Source: Evansella cellulosilytica DSM 2522 (lineage in GTDB: Bacteria; Bacillota; Bacilli; Bacillales; Salisediminibacteriaceae). Taken from it: a stretch of DNA of 64,000 nucleotides. The number at the start of each line of letters is the position of its first letter. The stretch's first letter is position 1. The translations under genes and the position numbers were made by a program. The notes beneath the pieces were generated by a model. That model saw only the letters and a program-made list of their open reading frames with translations, did no database searches and was not told the DNA's origin. The stretch is from assembly GCF_000177235.2 (NCBI RefSeq), contig NC_014829.1, positions 3,472,001 through 3,536,000 of the forward strand. Direction: 5' to 3'. This document shows, in pieces, positions 46,768-54,831 of the stretch.

Positions 46768-46911
46768 CGTTGTCCCCCCCATTTATATGTACACAGTTTG
46801 AAAATTCATTGTTGATTTGACTTAAGATCACTCGTTTTCCAATCCACAAGCGGGTTTTTTTTCTAATGTGTTAACCTCAAAATGTAGTGAACTGATCTAC
46901 TAGTCAATGAA

Positions 46912-46958
46912 AGAGGGTGACTCAGAAGGTCTAATTATTACCTTTTGAGTCACCCTCT
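46912..46958. repeat. GAGTCA-family hairpin at the head of a family A composite
   Basis: AGAGGGTGACTCAGAAGGT pairs with ACCTTTTGAGTCACCCTCT (one G-T pair). It continues without a break into the family A palindrome. Confidence 0.75.
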
Positions 46959-47060
46959 AAGCCCTGTACGGATCTCACGCAATTCCTTAAAGCCCACTAT
47001 AAACAGATTCTTATAGTGGGCGCGCAGCGAGTGTAGCCATTGTCAAGATTTTCTATTGCA
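46959..47060. repeat. Composite palindromic repeat, family A
   Basis: Inner stem CCCACTATAA (46993-47002) pairs with TTATAGTGGG (47011-47020), flanked by CTTAAAG and CGCGCAGCGAGTG. Outside this, the gap 46768-47108 shows nothing else. Confidence 0.82.
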
Positions 47061-47108
47061 CAGGGACACTCTCTGAACATCATATGTTCTTACATCTGTC
47101 TATATTTC

Positions 47109-48287
47109 TTACTCCTCTTCACCAAACATGTAGTGTTTCGTCCGAATATTGACATTTAAAGCTATACCTATTGCAATCATATTCGCCATCAAGGCGCTTC
47201 CTCCAAAGCTTATAAATGGAAGAGCTAATCCTGTTATTGGTACAAGCCCAACCGTCATCCCTATATTTTGAAATACTTGGAACACGATTAGCGCAACAAC
47301 ACCAGCTACTAAATAAGTGCCAAACGTATTGTTACAATTAAATGCAATAATCACTAATCTATAAAGAAGCAAAAAATAAATTACAATGAGCAGCGTAGCC
47401 CCAAAAAACCCAAAATCTTCGGCAATGGCAGTAAAAATAAAATCAGTATGCAGCTCTGGGATATCTCCACTCGCAGTTTTCACACCTTGGCCAAGACCAC
47501 TTCCGTACAATTGTCCAGCACCTATTCCTTGAATTGCATGAAATAATTGATATCCATCACCTGCTATGTTAGCAGAAGGATCTAACCAAGCATAAATCCT
47601 AGATAATTGGTGTGGTTTAATAATATCAATAAAGATTTCGAAAAAATTATTGTGTAGCCACACTAAAAAACCAATTGCTGAAAGAGCCAACGCTCCTAAT
47701 AACCCTATCATTCGATAAGTAACGCCAGATAGCAATATCATACTAAACATGATTGCAGCAACAACTAATGATGTCCCTAAATCTGGCTGAATGAGGATTA
47801 GAACAAATGGCGGCATCCCCACCGCAAGAATAAGGCCAACAACGTAACAATCACTTTTAAACGATTTTTCTCTTGGCTTTTTCGTAATATTAAATAATAA
47901 GTGAGCTAAAGCAATAATGACAAATATTTTCACAAACTCTGATGGTTGGAAAGCAATAGGGCCAATCTCTAACCATCTTTGTGCACCTAATCTTTCTTCT
48001 CCAAAAAAGTGAACACCAAGGAGTAATAACATTCCTATAGCATAAAGTGGAATGGAAAAGCTTTTAAATACTTCGTAATCAATACTCATGGCTGCAAGCA
48101 TTAAAAGGGTCCCGATTCCGAACCATATGACTTGTCTTTGTACAAAGTGTAGTGGGTCTAAACTCCATCTATCAGTAACTGCAGCGCTACCTGAATATAC
48201 TGCCATAAGGCTAATACACATCAGCAAGAATAATAAAAATAATAGGGTAAAATCTAATTGTTGTAACGGTGATTTACGTTCTTGCAT
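47109..48287 (-). CDS. SEDS family glycosyltransferase (RodA/FtsW type), copy 1
   Basis: A 392-aa polytopic protein of the shape, elongation, division and sporulation (SEDS) family, which polymerises lipid II into glycan strands with a class B PBP partner. About ten membrane segments. Hallmarks: GAQRWLEIG, FQPSEFVKI, IQPDLGTS, the conserved ELHTDFIF loop and LPFISFGGSALM. It ends 27 bases after the neighbouring SEDS gene begins its downstream gap, so the two probably form an operon. It looks RodA-like, but specific assignment needs comparison. Confidence 0.87.
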   Translation of the reverse strand: MQERKSPLQQLDFTLLFLLFLLMCISLMAVYSGSAAVTDRWSLDPLHFVQRQVIWFGIGTLLMLAAMSIDYEVFKSFSIPLYAIGMLLLLGVHFFGEERLGAQRWLEIGPIAFQPSEFVKIFVIIALAHLLFNITKKPREKSFKSDCYVVGLILAVGMPPFVLILIQPDLGTSLVVAAIMFSMILLSGVTYRMIGLLGALALSAIGFLVWLHNNFFEIFIDIIKPHQLSRIYAWLDPSANIAGDGYQLFHAIQGIGAGQLYGSGLGQGVKTASGDIPELHTDFIFTAIAEDFGFFGATLLIVIYFLLLYRLVIIAFNCNNTFGTYLVAGVVALIVFQVFQNIGMTVGLVPITGLALPFISFGGSALMANMIAIGIALNVNIRTKHYMFGEEE

Positions 48288-48314
48288 TTACTCCACCTTC
48301 TAATTTTCACAAAT

Positions 48315-49520
48315 TTATCTAACAGGACGAAGCGGAGTTTTAACTGGTATTTCAGTTTCATCATTTTCATACTCCTCTTCATTTACGAGCTGTTCTTTTC
48401 TTTCTCTCTCCACTTTCCTAGATATATTGACTAATATCCCCATAGAAATAAAAGTAACCATTAAAGAAGATCCGCCATAGCTTAAAAATGGGAAAGGAAT
48501 ACCAGTAATCGGTAATACACCACTTACTGCTCCTGCATTAAATATTACTTGAATCGCCAACTGAAATACAATACCAAATGCTAATAACGAACCGAAAGTA
48601 TCTTTACACCTTGCTCCGATTATGATTCCCCGTGTAATGATTATTAGCATAAATGTAAATACAAATGCTATCCCTATTATTCCTAACTCCTCGCTAATAA
48701 TCGCTAATATAAAATCGGTATGTGCTTCTGGTAAGTAAAATAATTTTTGAACACTTTGTCCAAGTCCTGCTCCGGATAGCCCACCATGTGAAATAGCAAT
48801 ATAAGATTGAACAAGCTGGTAGCCATCTGTTGCTTCTAATTCAAAAGGATTACGATGACCAATTAAGCGATTTAAACGGTATTCTGCAGAATGCGCATAT
48901 TGATATAGTCCCCACACTGCTATACTCCCAATCGATACGAGGTGTAAATATCTAGCTCCAGAACAAAATGCAATTAACAGAGCTACCATGACAATAGACG
49001 TCGCGGTACCGAGATCTGGTTGTCTCATGATTAGTAGAAATAAAATGACCACTATAAGCAGAGGTGGAAACACGCCTTTTAATGTATTAATGTATGATTG
49101 TTTTTGCGAATAGACATATGCTAAATAAATGATTGAGCCTATTTTAACAAATTCAGAGGGCTGAATTTGAAAGCCACCTATACTAAACCAACGAGTCGCA
49201 CCACCTACTGTTACGCCCATTGTAGGAATAAAAATGAGACCTAGCATAATAAAGCAAGCGAGTACGATGAAAAAAGATAGTTTTTTAAAATGACGATACG
49301 GAAAAAACATAAAAAATATAAATAAAATGGACGATACAATAATCCACTGAAGCTGTCTATCAAAAAAGTGTGAAACATTTCCTTGTGTTTCGTATCCTTG
49401 AACGAAACTAGCACTATATATCATCACTAGACCGAATACCGAAATTAATGCTACTGCTGTGATTAATACCCAATCTATATAAAGACCCTTATTTTCCTCA
49501 TGTTCCAAGGAGCTCACCAT
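48315..49520 (-). CDS. SEDS family glycosyltransferase (FtsW/RodA type), copy 2
   Basis: A 401-aa SEDS protein with about ten membrane segments. Hallmarks: GGATRWFSIG, IQPSEFVKI, MRQPDLGTA, YLPEAHTDFIL and FPFLSYGGSSLM. The hydrophilic C-terminal tail (ERERKEQLVNEEE onward) is FtsW-like. It precedes the other SEDS gene by 27 bases on the same strand. No class B PBP gene is next to the pair. The first ATG has only a weak ribosome binding site. Confidence 0.87.
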   Translation of the reverse strand: MVSSLEHEENKGLYIDWVLITAVALISVFGLVMIYSASFVQGYETQGNVSHFFDRQLQWIIVSSILFIFFMFFPYRHFKKLSFFIVLACFIMLGLIFIPTMGVTVGGATRWFSIGGFQIQPSEFVKIGSIIYLAYVYSQKQSYINTLKGVFPPLLIVVILFLLIMRQPDLGTATSIVMVALLIAFCSGARYLHLVSIGSIAVWGLYQYAHSAEYRLNRLIGHRNPFELEATDGYQLVQSYIAISHGGLSGAGLGQSVQKLFYLPEAHTDFILAIISEELGIIGIAFVFTFMLIIITRGIIIGARCKDTFGSLLAFGIVFQLAIQVIFNAGAVSGVLPITGIPFPFLSYGGSSLMVTFISMGILVNISRKVERERKEQLVNEEEYENDETEIPVKTPLRPVR

Positions 49521-49683
49521 CCTGATCGCTTTTACTAATTCTTACATTATATCAGATGATCTATCACTCTAAAAGATACTTCACTCTTTACTTTACAACT
49601 TATATTACGTACATCTAGCAAATAGGGCAACTTACAAAAAATAAGTGAGGTATGCTATACTGAAGGTTAAGGAGATGATGTTC

Positions 49684-49992
49684 ATGGTTCAAATTAATCT
49701 TTGTCCTAAGTTTGAATCTGCATTTGAATTATTAGGTAAGCGTTGGAATGGGTTAATTTTACGAGTTCTATTACAAGGCCCACAACGGTTTAAAGATATA
49801 TCTGCTGTAATCCCAAGCATGAGTGATAAAATGCTAGTTGACCGTTTAAAACAACTTGAAGAAGCTGGATTAGTAGAGAGAACCGTTTATCCAGAGACAC
49901 CAGTAAGGATAGAGTACAAACTAACTGAAAAAGGCAAAGCGCTAGAAATTGCAATGAACGAGCTACAAACTTGGGCAGAAAACTGGATATAA
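49684..49992 (+). CDS. HxlR-type (DUF24) MarR-like regulator
   Basis: A 102-aa winged-helix regulator: FELLGKRWNGLILRVLL, RFKDISAVIPSMSDKMLVDRLKQLEEAGLVER and an EYKLTEKG wing are the HxlR signature. One cysteine near the N-terminus (C7 in NLCPKF) sits where redox-sensing members such as YodB and CatR carry their sensing thiol. Start chosen at ATG 49684 with AAGGAG upstream. Targets unknown; the divergent SEDS operon is the nearest promoter. Confidence 0.85.
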   Translation: MVQINLCPKFESAFELLGKRWNGLILRVLLQGPQRFKDISAVIPSMSDKMLVDRLKQLEEAGLVERTVYPETPVRIEYKLTEKGKALEIAMNELQTWAENWI

Positions 49993-49996
49993 GAAA

Positions 49997-50039
49997 GGTT
50001 GAGTCAAAAGGTCGATTTTTTACCTTTTGAGTCAACCTC
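49997..50039. terminator. GAGTCA-family hairpin after the HxlR gene
   Basis: AGGTTGAGTCAAAAGGT pairs with ACCTTTTGAGTCAACCT (one mismatch). It continues into a family A composite. Confidence 0.65.
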
Positions 50040-50040
50040 T

Positions 50041-50130
50041 AAGCAATGTGCGTAGCCGCCGCAATCCCTTAAAGACCACTATAAGTGGTTTTTTTATAGT
50101 GGTCGCGCGGTGAGTGGAGCCATTGCCAAA
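50041..50130. repeat. Composite palindromic repeat, family A (best copy)
   Basis: Outer GCAATG (50043-50048) pairs with CATTGC (50121-50126). Inner GACCACTATAA (50074-50084) pairs with TTATAGTGGTC (50094-50104). CCGCCGC and GCGCGG segments lie between the inner and outer stems. Confidence 0.85.
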
Positions 50131-50167
50131 ACTTTTTATAGCTTTTGGGACACCCTCAAGCGGTGAA

Positions 50168-50235
50168 GAAATGAAGCCACATGTATTTAAAGTAGTAGTG
50201 AGTGCTCTTCTCGCTAGTACGCATGGCATCATTTC
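50168..50235. repeat. Palindromic repeat family B
   Basis: GAAATGA and GCC with CATG pair with CATG, GGC and a CATTTC arm. The core TTTAAAGTAGTAGTGAGTG, CTCTTCTCGCTAGTA matches the copy at 34374-34452, though the flanking stem sequence differs. Confidence 0.72.
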
Positions 50236-50257
50236 CAGCGCCAATTCCGCCAAGTGA

Positions 50258-50301
50258 AGGGAGACTCGAAAAGGTTGATATTTACCTATTGAGTCTCCCT
50301 T
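50258..50301 (-). terminator. Terminator of ytgP (GAGTCA family)
   Basis: AAGGGAGACTC and AGGT pair with ACCT and GAGTCTCCCTT. The gap 49993-50313 is therefore filled by two hairpins and two palindromic repeats. Confidence 0.65.
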
Positions 50302-50313
50302 ACTCATTTTATA

Positions 50314-51954
50314 TTAATCTGACGATCTTGCGACACGACGTTTTTTACTCAAAAATTTGAAACGATGACCTAAAATTTGTCCAGCTAATCCAGATCGAAC
50401 ACTTAAGTACCCATATGTGAGTAATCCTGCTACTATCGAAGTAAACAAAATGGTTGCTCCATTTATCCAAGTTTCTAGTGGGAGGATCGCTCCAATAAGA
50501 TTCCTTACTAAGAAAACGACAAGCGCCATCAAACTAGCAAACATGACGATAAGTAACAGTCTCTTTGCTAAAAATTGATAATCATATTGCGCAAATTTTC
50601 CAATTGCCCACACATTCACCCCAATAGCGATGACGTACCCTACTCCTGTAGCTAAAATAGCTCCAGCTGGACCTAACCATACAATCATTAAATAAGTGAA
50701 AGTTAATTTAAAAATCAATCCAGCTAATAATGCGATAACAGCATATCTTTGACGATTAATCCCTTGTAATAAAGAAGATGTCACCGCAAATATTGAAAAC
50801 AAAATTGCTACAGGTGCATAGTACTTAAGCATATATGCGCCAATTTCCATATCTTCTAATCCAAATAATGTTGCATATGCAGAATCAGATAGTAACACGA
50901 GACCAACAGACGCTGGAATACTTAAAAACAATATAATTTGATAAGTTTGTGTTATTTGTTTTTGTAAGGTAGCATGCTCTTTATTAATAAACGACTTTGT
51001 AACAGTTGGTAAAATCGTCAAGGACATTGCTGTTGCAACAGAAACTGGGATTAATATAAGTTTATGTGCTGCCTGTGCAAATGCACCAAAGTACATATCT
51101 ACTTCCGTTTGTACATAGCCGATAGCTCGCATTGCTGAGTTAAAAAATAAAATATCTACATTTTGATAAAGCGGTATAGCAAGGCCAACAAATGATATTG
51201 GCAAAGCGTATGTTAAAAGCTCTTTATACATTTTTGATAAAGGTATTTGGTGATCCATCGTGCTTGTTTCAATTTGCTTATTGATGTATCCCTTCCTTTT
51301 CCACCAATAAATAAGTAGAACTAGAAGTCCACCGAGCGCCCCTACAAAGGCTCCAAATGTAGCAAAACCTACTGCTGTCCCTATTGTACCTTGCCACACT
51401 TCAAGAATAATGTAAGTTAATAATAAAATAAAAATGATCCGAATAATTTGTTCAATCACTTGTGAGATTGCAGTTGGCCCCATAGAGCCAAAGCCTTGAA
51501 AGTAACCACGTATTAAAGCCATAATTGGAACGATAAGTAAAGCAACACTTACCATTCTAATTGTAAACACACCATCTTGAATCGTATTCCCTTGAAGTTC
51601 CCCCGGATCTAGGACATGATTTGCAATTGGTTCCGCAAGTAAAAACAAAATAATAAATGCAATAACGCCGGTAATAGACATCACTATAATTCCAGACTTA
51701 AATAACCTTTGTCCTGTTCTATAGTCTCCTAGCGCATTATACTTAGACACAAACTTTGATACAGCGAGCGGTATTCCGAGAGTCGCTAAACTAAGAATTA
51801 ATGTATATGGACCATATCCATATTGATATAATGCTAGCCCCTCTAAACCTACGATCGCTTTAAACGGAAATATATATATGAGGCCTAACGCTTTAGAAAT
51901 AATGATACTGGCAGTTAATATCATCGTCCCACGTAAAAGCTGTTTATCTGACAT
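50314..51954 (-). CDS. ytgP: Lipid II flippase of the MurJ/YtgP type
   Basis: A 546-aa MOP-superfamily membrane protein with about fourteen membrane segments. The N-terminus GTMILTASIIISKALG and the GYGPYTLILSLATLGIP region are typical of YtgP, which works as a MurJ lipid II flippase in B. subtilis. The C-terminus is basic (KFLSKKRRVARS). TAGGAG precedes the ATG. The neighbouring SEDS genes would use the lipid II it delivers. Confidence 0.9.
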   Translation of the reverse strand: MSDKQLLRGTMILTASIIISKALGLIYIFPFKAIVGLEGLALYQYGYGPYTLILSLATLGIPLAVSKFVSKYNALGDYRTGQRLFKSGIIVMSITGVIAFIILFLLAEPIANHVLDPGELQGNTIQDGVFTIRMVSVALLIVPIMALIRGYFQGFGSMGPTAISQVIEQIIRIIFILLLTYIILEVWQGTIGTAVGFATFGAFVGALGGLLVLLIYWWKRKGYINKQIETSTMDHQIPLSKMYKELLTYALPISFVGLAIPLYQNVDILFFNSAMRAIGYVQTEVDMYFGAFAQAAHKLILIPVSVATAMSLTILPTVTKSFINKEHATLQKQITQTYQIILFLSIPASVGLVLLSDSAYATLFGLEDMEIGAYMLKYYAPVAILFSIFAVTSSLLQGINRQRYAVIALLAGLIFKLTFTYLMIVWLGPAGAILATGVGYVIAIGVNVWAIGKFAQYDYQFLAKRLLLIVMFASLMALVVFLVRNLIGAILPLETWINGATILFTSIVAGLLTYGYLSVRSGLAGQILGHRFKFLSKKRRVARSSD

Positions 51955-52206
51955 TTTTATTCTCCTACCTTCAATAATATAGACTTAATGTCTATTATGA
52001 TTCATTCTTATAAAATGAAACGACCTGGTAGCATTTTACCATACTTCTTATGCGAATATCATAATATATCCACACATAACACCGAAAAAGATTCGCACTA
52101 TCATTATTTTACAAATAACGGAAACCTTTTTTATTTCTTAACGACTATAAAAGAAAAAAGTGTATGTTCGCATCTTTTATGGGCGTACACGAAAGGGGCG
52201 TCATTT

Positions 52207-53169
52207 ATGAAAAAATACAGTTTCTATATGCTCGCTTTGTTTAGCCTTTTAACCTCTATTCTTTTTGCTTGTAGTGCTGGTAACAACGACATCTCTTTAG
52301 AAGCTAGAGATAGCATGCCAGAAGAGGCTGTTTATGATTATGATGACAGCGATGCTGGATTTTCGGAACTAGAAGGTAGAGCTTTTGATGAACAGAGCGT
52401 GGAGACTTCTATTGATGTAGTAGACAGTGTTACTACAGAAAGAATGGTTATTTACACTGGAGATATATCTGTTGAGGTAGAGAGCTACGAGGCTATACAG
52501 CAAAAAACACAAGAGTTTGTGCAAAAGGTAGGAGGATATATCGTAGAATCTACACTTTATCATAGTGAACGTGAACAAGCATTTGGTACTTTAACTGTAA
52601 GGATACCACAAAATTACTTCCATCCTTTTATGGATGAGCTCGCTTCTGAAAGTACAAAAGTGTTAGATCGTTCTATAAGCGGTAATGATGTAACAGAAGA
52701 ATATGTTGATCTTGAATCTCGTTTACGATCAAAAAGAACTGTAGAGGAAAGGCTTTTATCCTTTTTAGAAGGTGCAGAGAATACAGAGGATTTATTGAAA
52801 ATCTCGAATGACTTAGCTAAAGTACAAGAAGAAATTGAACAAGTTACTGGTAGAATGAACTTTTTAGAAAATCATGTTGATTATTCAACCGTGCACATCC
52901 ATATTAGTGAAAGGCAAATTTCGGTCCCTTCCATTAACGAGGGAGAATCACTTAATACGTGGAAAAAGGCACAGAGTTTATTTATTGATACAATTAACTT
53001 TATACTGTCATTCCTCTCAACAGCGACAGTTCTTTTAATTGGCCTTTCACCTGTGCTGCTCCCAGTTATGATAGCTATTTGCATTATCGTTTATGTACAA
53101 GTGAGAAAAAGAAAAAACTCTACTAACAATAACGAGTCAGAAGAGAAAAATGAAAATGATAATGATTAA
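52207..53169 (+). CDS. DUF4349 lipoprotein
   Basis: A 320-aa exported lipoprotein. Signal peptide with lipobox ILFAC (Cys22). An acidic linker is followed by the DUF4349 domain (about 75-270) containing VRIPQNYF and a coiled coil (RLRSKRTVEERLLSFLE to QEEIEQVTGRM). A C-terminal membrane segment (about 275-300) and a basic/acidic cytoplasmic tail end it. It would therefore be anchored at both ends. The ATG has AAAGGGG upstream; a long in-frame extension upstream is rejected. Function unknown. Confidence 0.85.
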   Translation: MKKYSFYMLALFSLLTSILFACSAGNNDISLEARDSMPEEAVYDYDDSDAGFSELEGRAFDEQSVETSIDVVDSVTTERMVIYTGDISVEVESYEAIQQKTQEFVQKVGGYIVESTLYHSEREQAFGTLTVRIPQNYFHPFMDELASESTKVLDRSISGNDVTEEYVDLESRLRSKRTVEERLLSFLEGAENTEDLLKISNDLAKVQEEIEQVTGRMNFLENHVDYSTVHIHISERQISVPSINEGESLNTWKKAQSLFIDTINFILSFLSTATVLLIGLSPVLLPVMIAICIIVYVQVRKRKNSTNNNESEEKNENDND

Positions 53170-53181
53170 CTAACATACTTT

Positions 53182-53226
53182 TGGAAGGAGTAGCTTTGGG
53201 AGTCACATCTCCCTAGCTATCCTTCC
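53182..53226. terminator. Bidirectional terminator between DUF4349 gene and yjbQ
   Basis: GGAAGGAGTAGCT and GGGAG pair with CTCCC and AGCTATCCTTCC. It overlaps the last codons of the convergent yjbQ-type gene. Confidence 0.75.
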
Positions 53227-53621
53227 TTCATTATTTTCATATATATATGACGATTCCTTGGTCCATCAAATTCACAAAAATAAATACCTTGCCATGTTCC
53301 TAAGATTAGATTCCCGTCCTCTATTATCACAACTTGCGAAGCACCAACTGTGCTTGCTTTTAAATGCGAAGCTGAATTTCCTTCAACATGTCTATATTGA
53401 CGATGTGTCCATGGATATACTTCATCTAGTCGCATGATCATATCATGTTTTACATCAGGATCTGCATTTTCATTAATTGTAATTCCTGCAGTCGTATGGG
53501 GACAATAAATATATACGACACCAGAATGAACCCCCTGCTCATTTACGAAGTTTTGTACTTCATTAGTGATATCAAGCATTTCATCTCTCGTATTCGTTTT
53601 TAGTGCCATTTTTTTAAGCAT
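53217..53621 (-). CDS. YjbQ family (UPF0047) protein
   Basis: A 134-aa protein of the YjbQ/UPF0047 family, some members of which show thiamine-phosphate synthase activity. Conserved: [31 protein letters not shown] and [16 protein letters not shown], carrying histidine, cysteine and glutamate residues of the trimer active site. GGAGGG precedes the ATG. It lies 25 bases after the P5C reductase gene on the same strand, so the two are probably one operon. Confidence 0.88.
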   Translation of the reverse strand: MLKKMALKTNTRDEMLDITNEVQNFVNEQGVHSGVVYIYCPHTTAGITINENADPDVKHDMIMRLDEVYPWTHRQYRHVEGNSASHLKASTVGASQVVIIEDGNLILGTWQGIYFCEFDGPRNRHIYMKIMKEG

Positions 53622-53646
53622 GTGTAACCCTCCACATTATCCATCG

Positions 53647-54447
53647 TTATTTCCCTTGATTTCTAGCATGCTTGTTCGTTGCTTCAACTGCACCTTCGAT
53701 TATTTGCTGAAAGTTTGCCTCCTCGAGTACTTTTAACCCTTCGGCTGTTGACCCTCCTGGTGAAGCAACTTGAGAAATTAACTGTTCTGGTTCCGAACCA
53801 CTTTCCAACATCGCAATGGAGCCACTAACCATTTTTGTTACGAGCTTTCTCGCTTGTTCTCGTGTTACACCACTTTTCATAGCCGCCTTTTCTAGCGCTT
53901 GTACGAAAGTATAAACAAATGCTGGTGCACTTCCTGTAATTGCCGTCATATCGTGTACTTGCTGTTCTGTCAGTTCCTCAGCTTCTCCAATTGCAGATAA
54001 AATAAAATGAATGAGGTTTCTTTCTGTATGATTAACATGTTTACCACAAACAAATGTAGACATTGACTTCCCTATTTGAGCCCCCGTATTTGGCATAATC
54101 CAACAAACTGACGTTCCGTTAGGCAATCTCTTTTCCATATATGTAGGATCAATTCCTGCAGCTACAGTAATAATGAGCTGACCATTCACAATTCCACTTA
54201 ATATTTTCAGCTGTTCCTCTTGTGATTTAGGAGGAGTTGCTAAAATAATGCATGAATTGTCCTCTACTTCCTTCGTCCAATCTTCGGTTATAGCAATGTT
54301 ATATGTATGTTTTAAATGATTTAATCTACCCTTGTCCGTACGGTTTGCAACTGTCAGTTTTCCTAATTGTTCTTCTTTTTTTACTAATCCAGAAATAATT
54401 GCTTCGGCCATTCTACCGGCACCAACGATGAGTATATTCGTTTTCAT
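53647..54447 (-). CDS. Pyrroline-5-carboxylate reductase
   Basis: A 266-aa NAD(P)H-dependent enzyme of the ProC family, the last step of proline synthesis. N-terminal Rossmann GAGRMAEAI (8-16), MPNTGAQIG, and the C-terminal signature ASPGGSTAEGLK are present. The spacing of this signature and length match ProI/ProC. GGAGGG lies upstream of the ATG. Bacilli carry several paralogues, so I do not choose between proG, proH and proI. Confidence 0.9.
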   Translation of the reverse strand: MKTNILIVGAGRMAEAIISGLVKKEEQLGKLTVANRTDKGRLNHLKHTYNIAITEDWTKEVEDNSCIILATPPKSQEEQLKILSGIVNGQLIITVAAGIDPTYMEKRLPNGTSVCWIMPNTGAQIGKSMSTFVCGKHVNHTERNLIHFILSAIGEAEELTEQQVHDMTAITGSAPAFVYTFVQALEKAAMKSGVTREQARKLVTKMVSGSIAMLESGSEPEQLISQVASPGGSTAEGLKVLEEANFQQIIEGAVEATNKHARNQGK

Positions 54448-54565
54448 CGATGTATCCCTCCTTCTACATGTCTCACTTTATCATGATAGAATGCAGAAGA
54501 AAAGGAACCTAGCATGATAGATATCTCCATCTCGAAAAAAAGGTGACTCAGTAGAGATTTTTTTG

Positions 54566-54608
54566 AGGGCACTGAAAAAGTGGCGTTCTTTCACTTTTTC
54601 AGTGCCCC
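54566..54608. repeat. Family D hairpin (GGGCACTGAAAAAGTG)
   Basis: GGGCACTGAAAAAGTG (54567-54582) pairs perfectly with CACTTTTTCAGTGCCC (54592-54607). Related to the ends of the element at 32706-32976 and to 13630-13680. Confidence 0.8.
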
Positions 54609-54698
54609 TAAGCAATGTGCGTAGTCGTTGCAATCGTTTAAAAGCCTGATAGGAGTGGGTTTATCCTATCAGGCGCGCAACGAACGTAGCCATTGCAA
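54609..54698. repeat. Composite palindromic repeat, family A, with compensated inner stem
   Basis: Outer GCAATG (54612-54617) and CATTGC (54691-54696). Inner stem GCCTGATAGGA (54644-54654) pairs perfectly with TCCTATCAGGC (54664-54674), although the sequence differs from the CCCACTATAAG stem of other copies. GTAGTCGTTGC and GCGCAACGAACG flank it. Confidence 0.85.
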
Positions 54699-54708
54699 TA
54701 CAAATAAA

Positions 54709-54774
54709 AGGCACTGAAAAAGTTGTTTTGTACTTTTTCAGTGCCATTGTGTTCTTTCACTTTATCAGTGTCAA
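54709..54774. repeat. Family D hairpin, second copy
   Basis: GGCACTGAAAAAGT pairs with ACTTTTTCAGTGCC, followed by a third, imperfect arm TTCTTTCACTTTATCAGTG. The gap 54448-54831 is almost wholly repeat. Confidence 0.75.
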
Positions 54775-54831
54775 TCCGATATTTACCTTTTGTAGCCCTT
54801 AAAATTTTTGCCTTTGAGTCATCTTTTAGTA

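Noticed and set aside
47109-49520. Assembly duplication as the explanation of the two SEDS genes
   Set aside because: The two proteins share only family motifs and differ in length and tails, so they are old paralogues rather than a recent copy.
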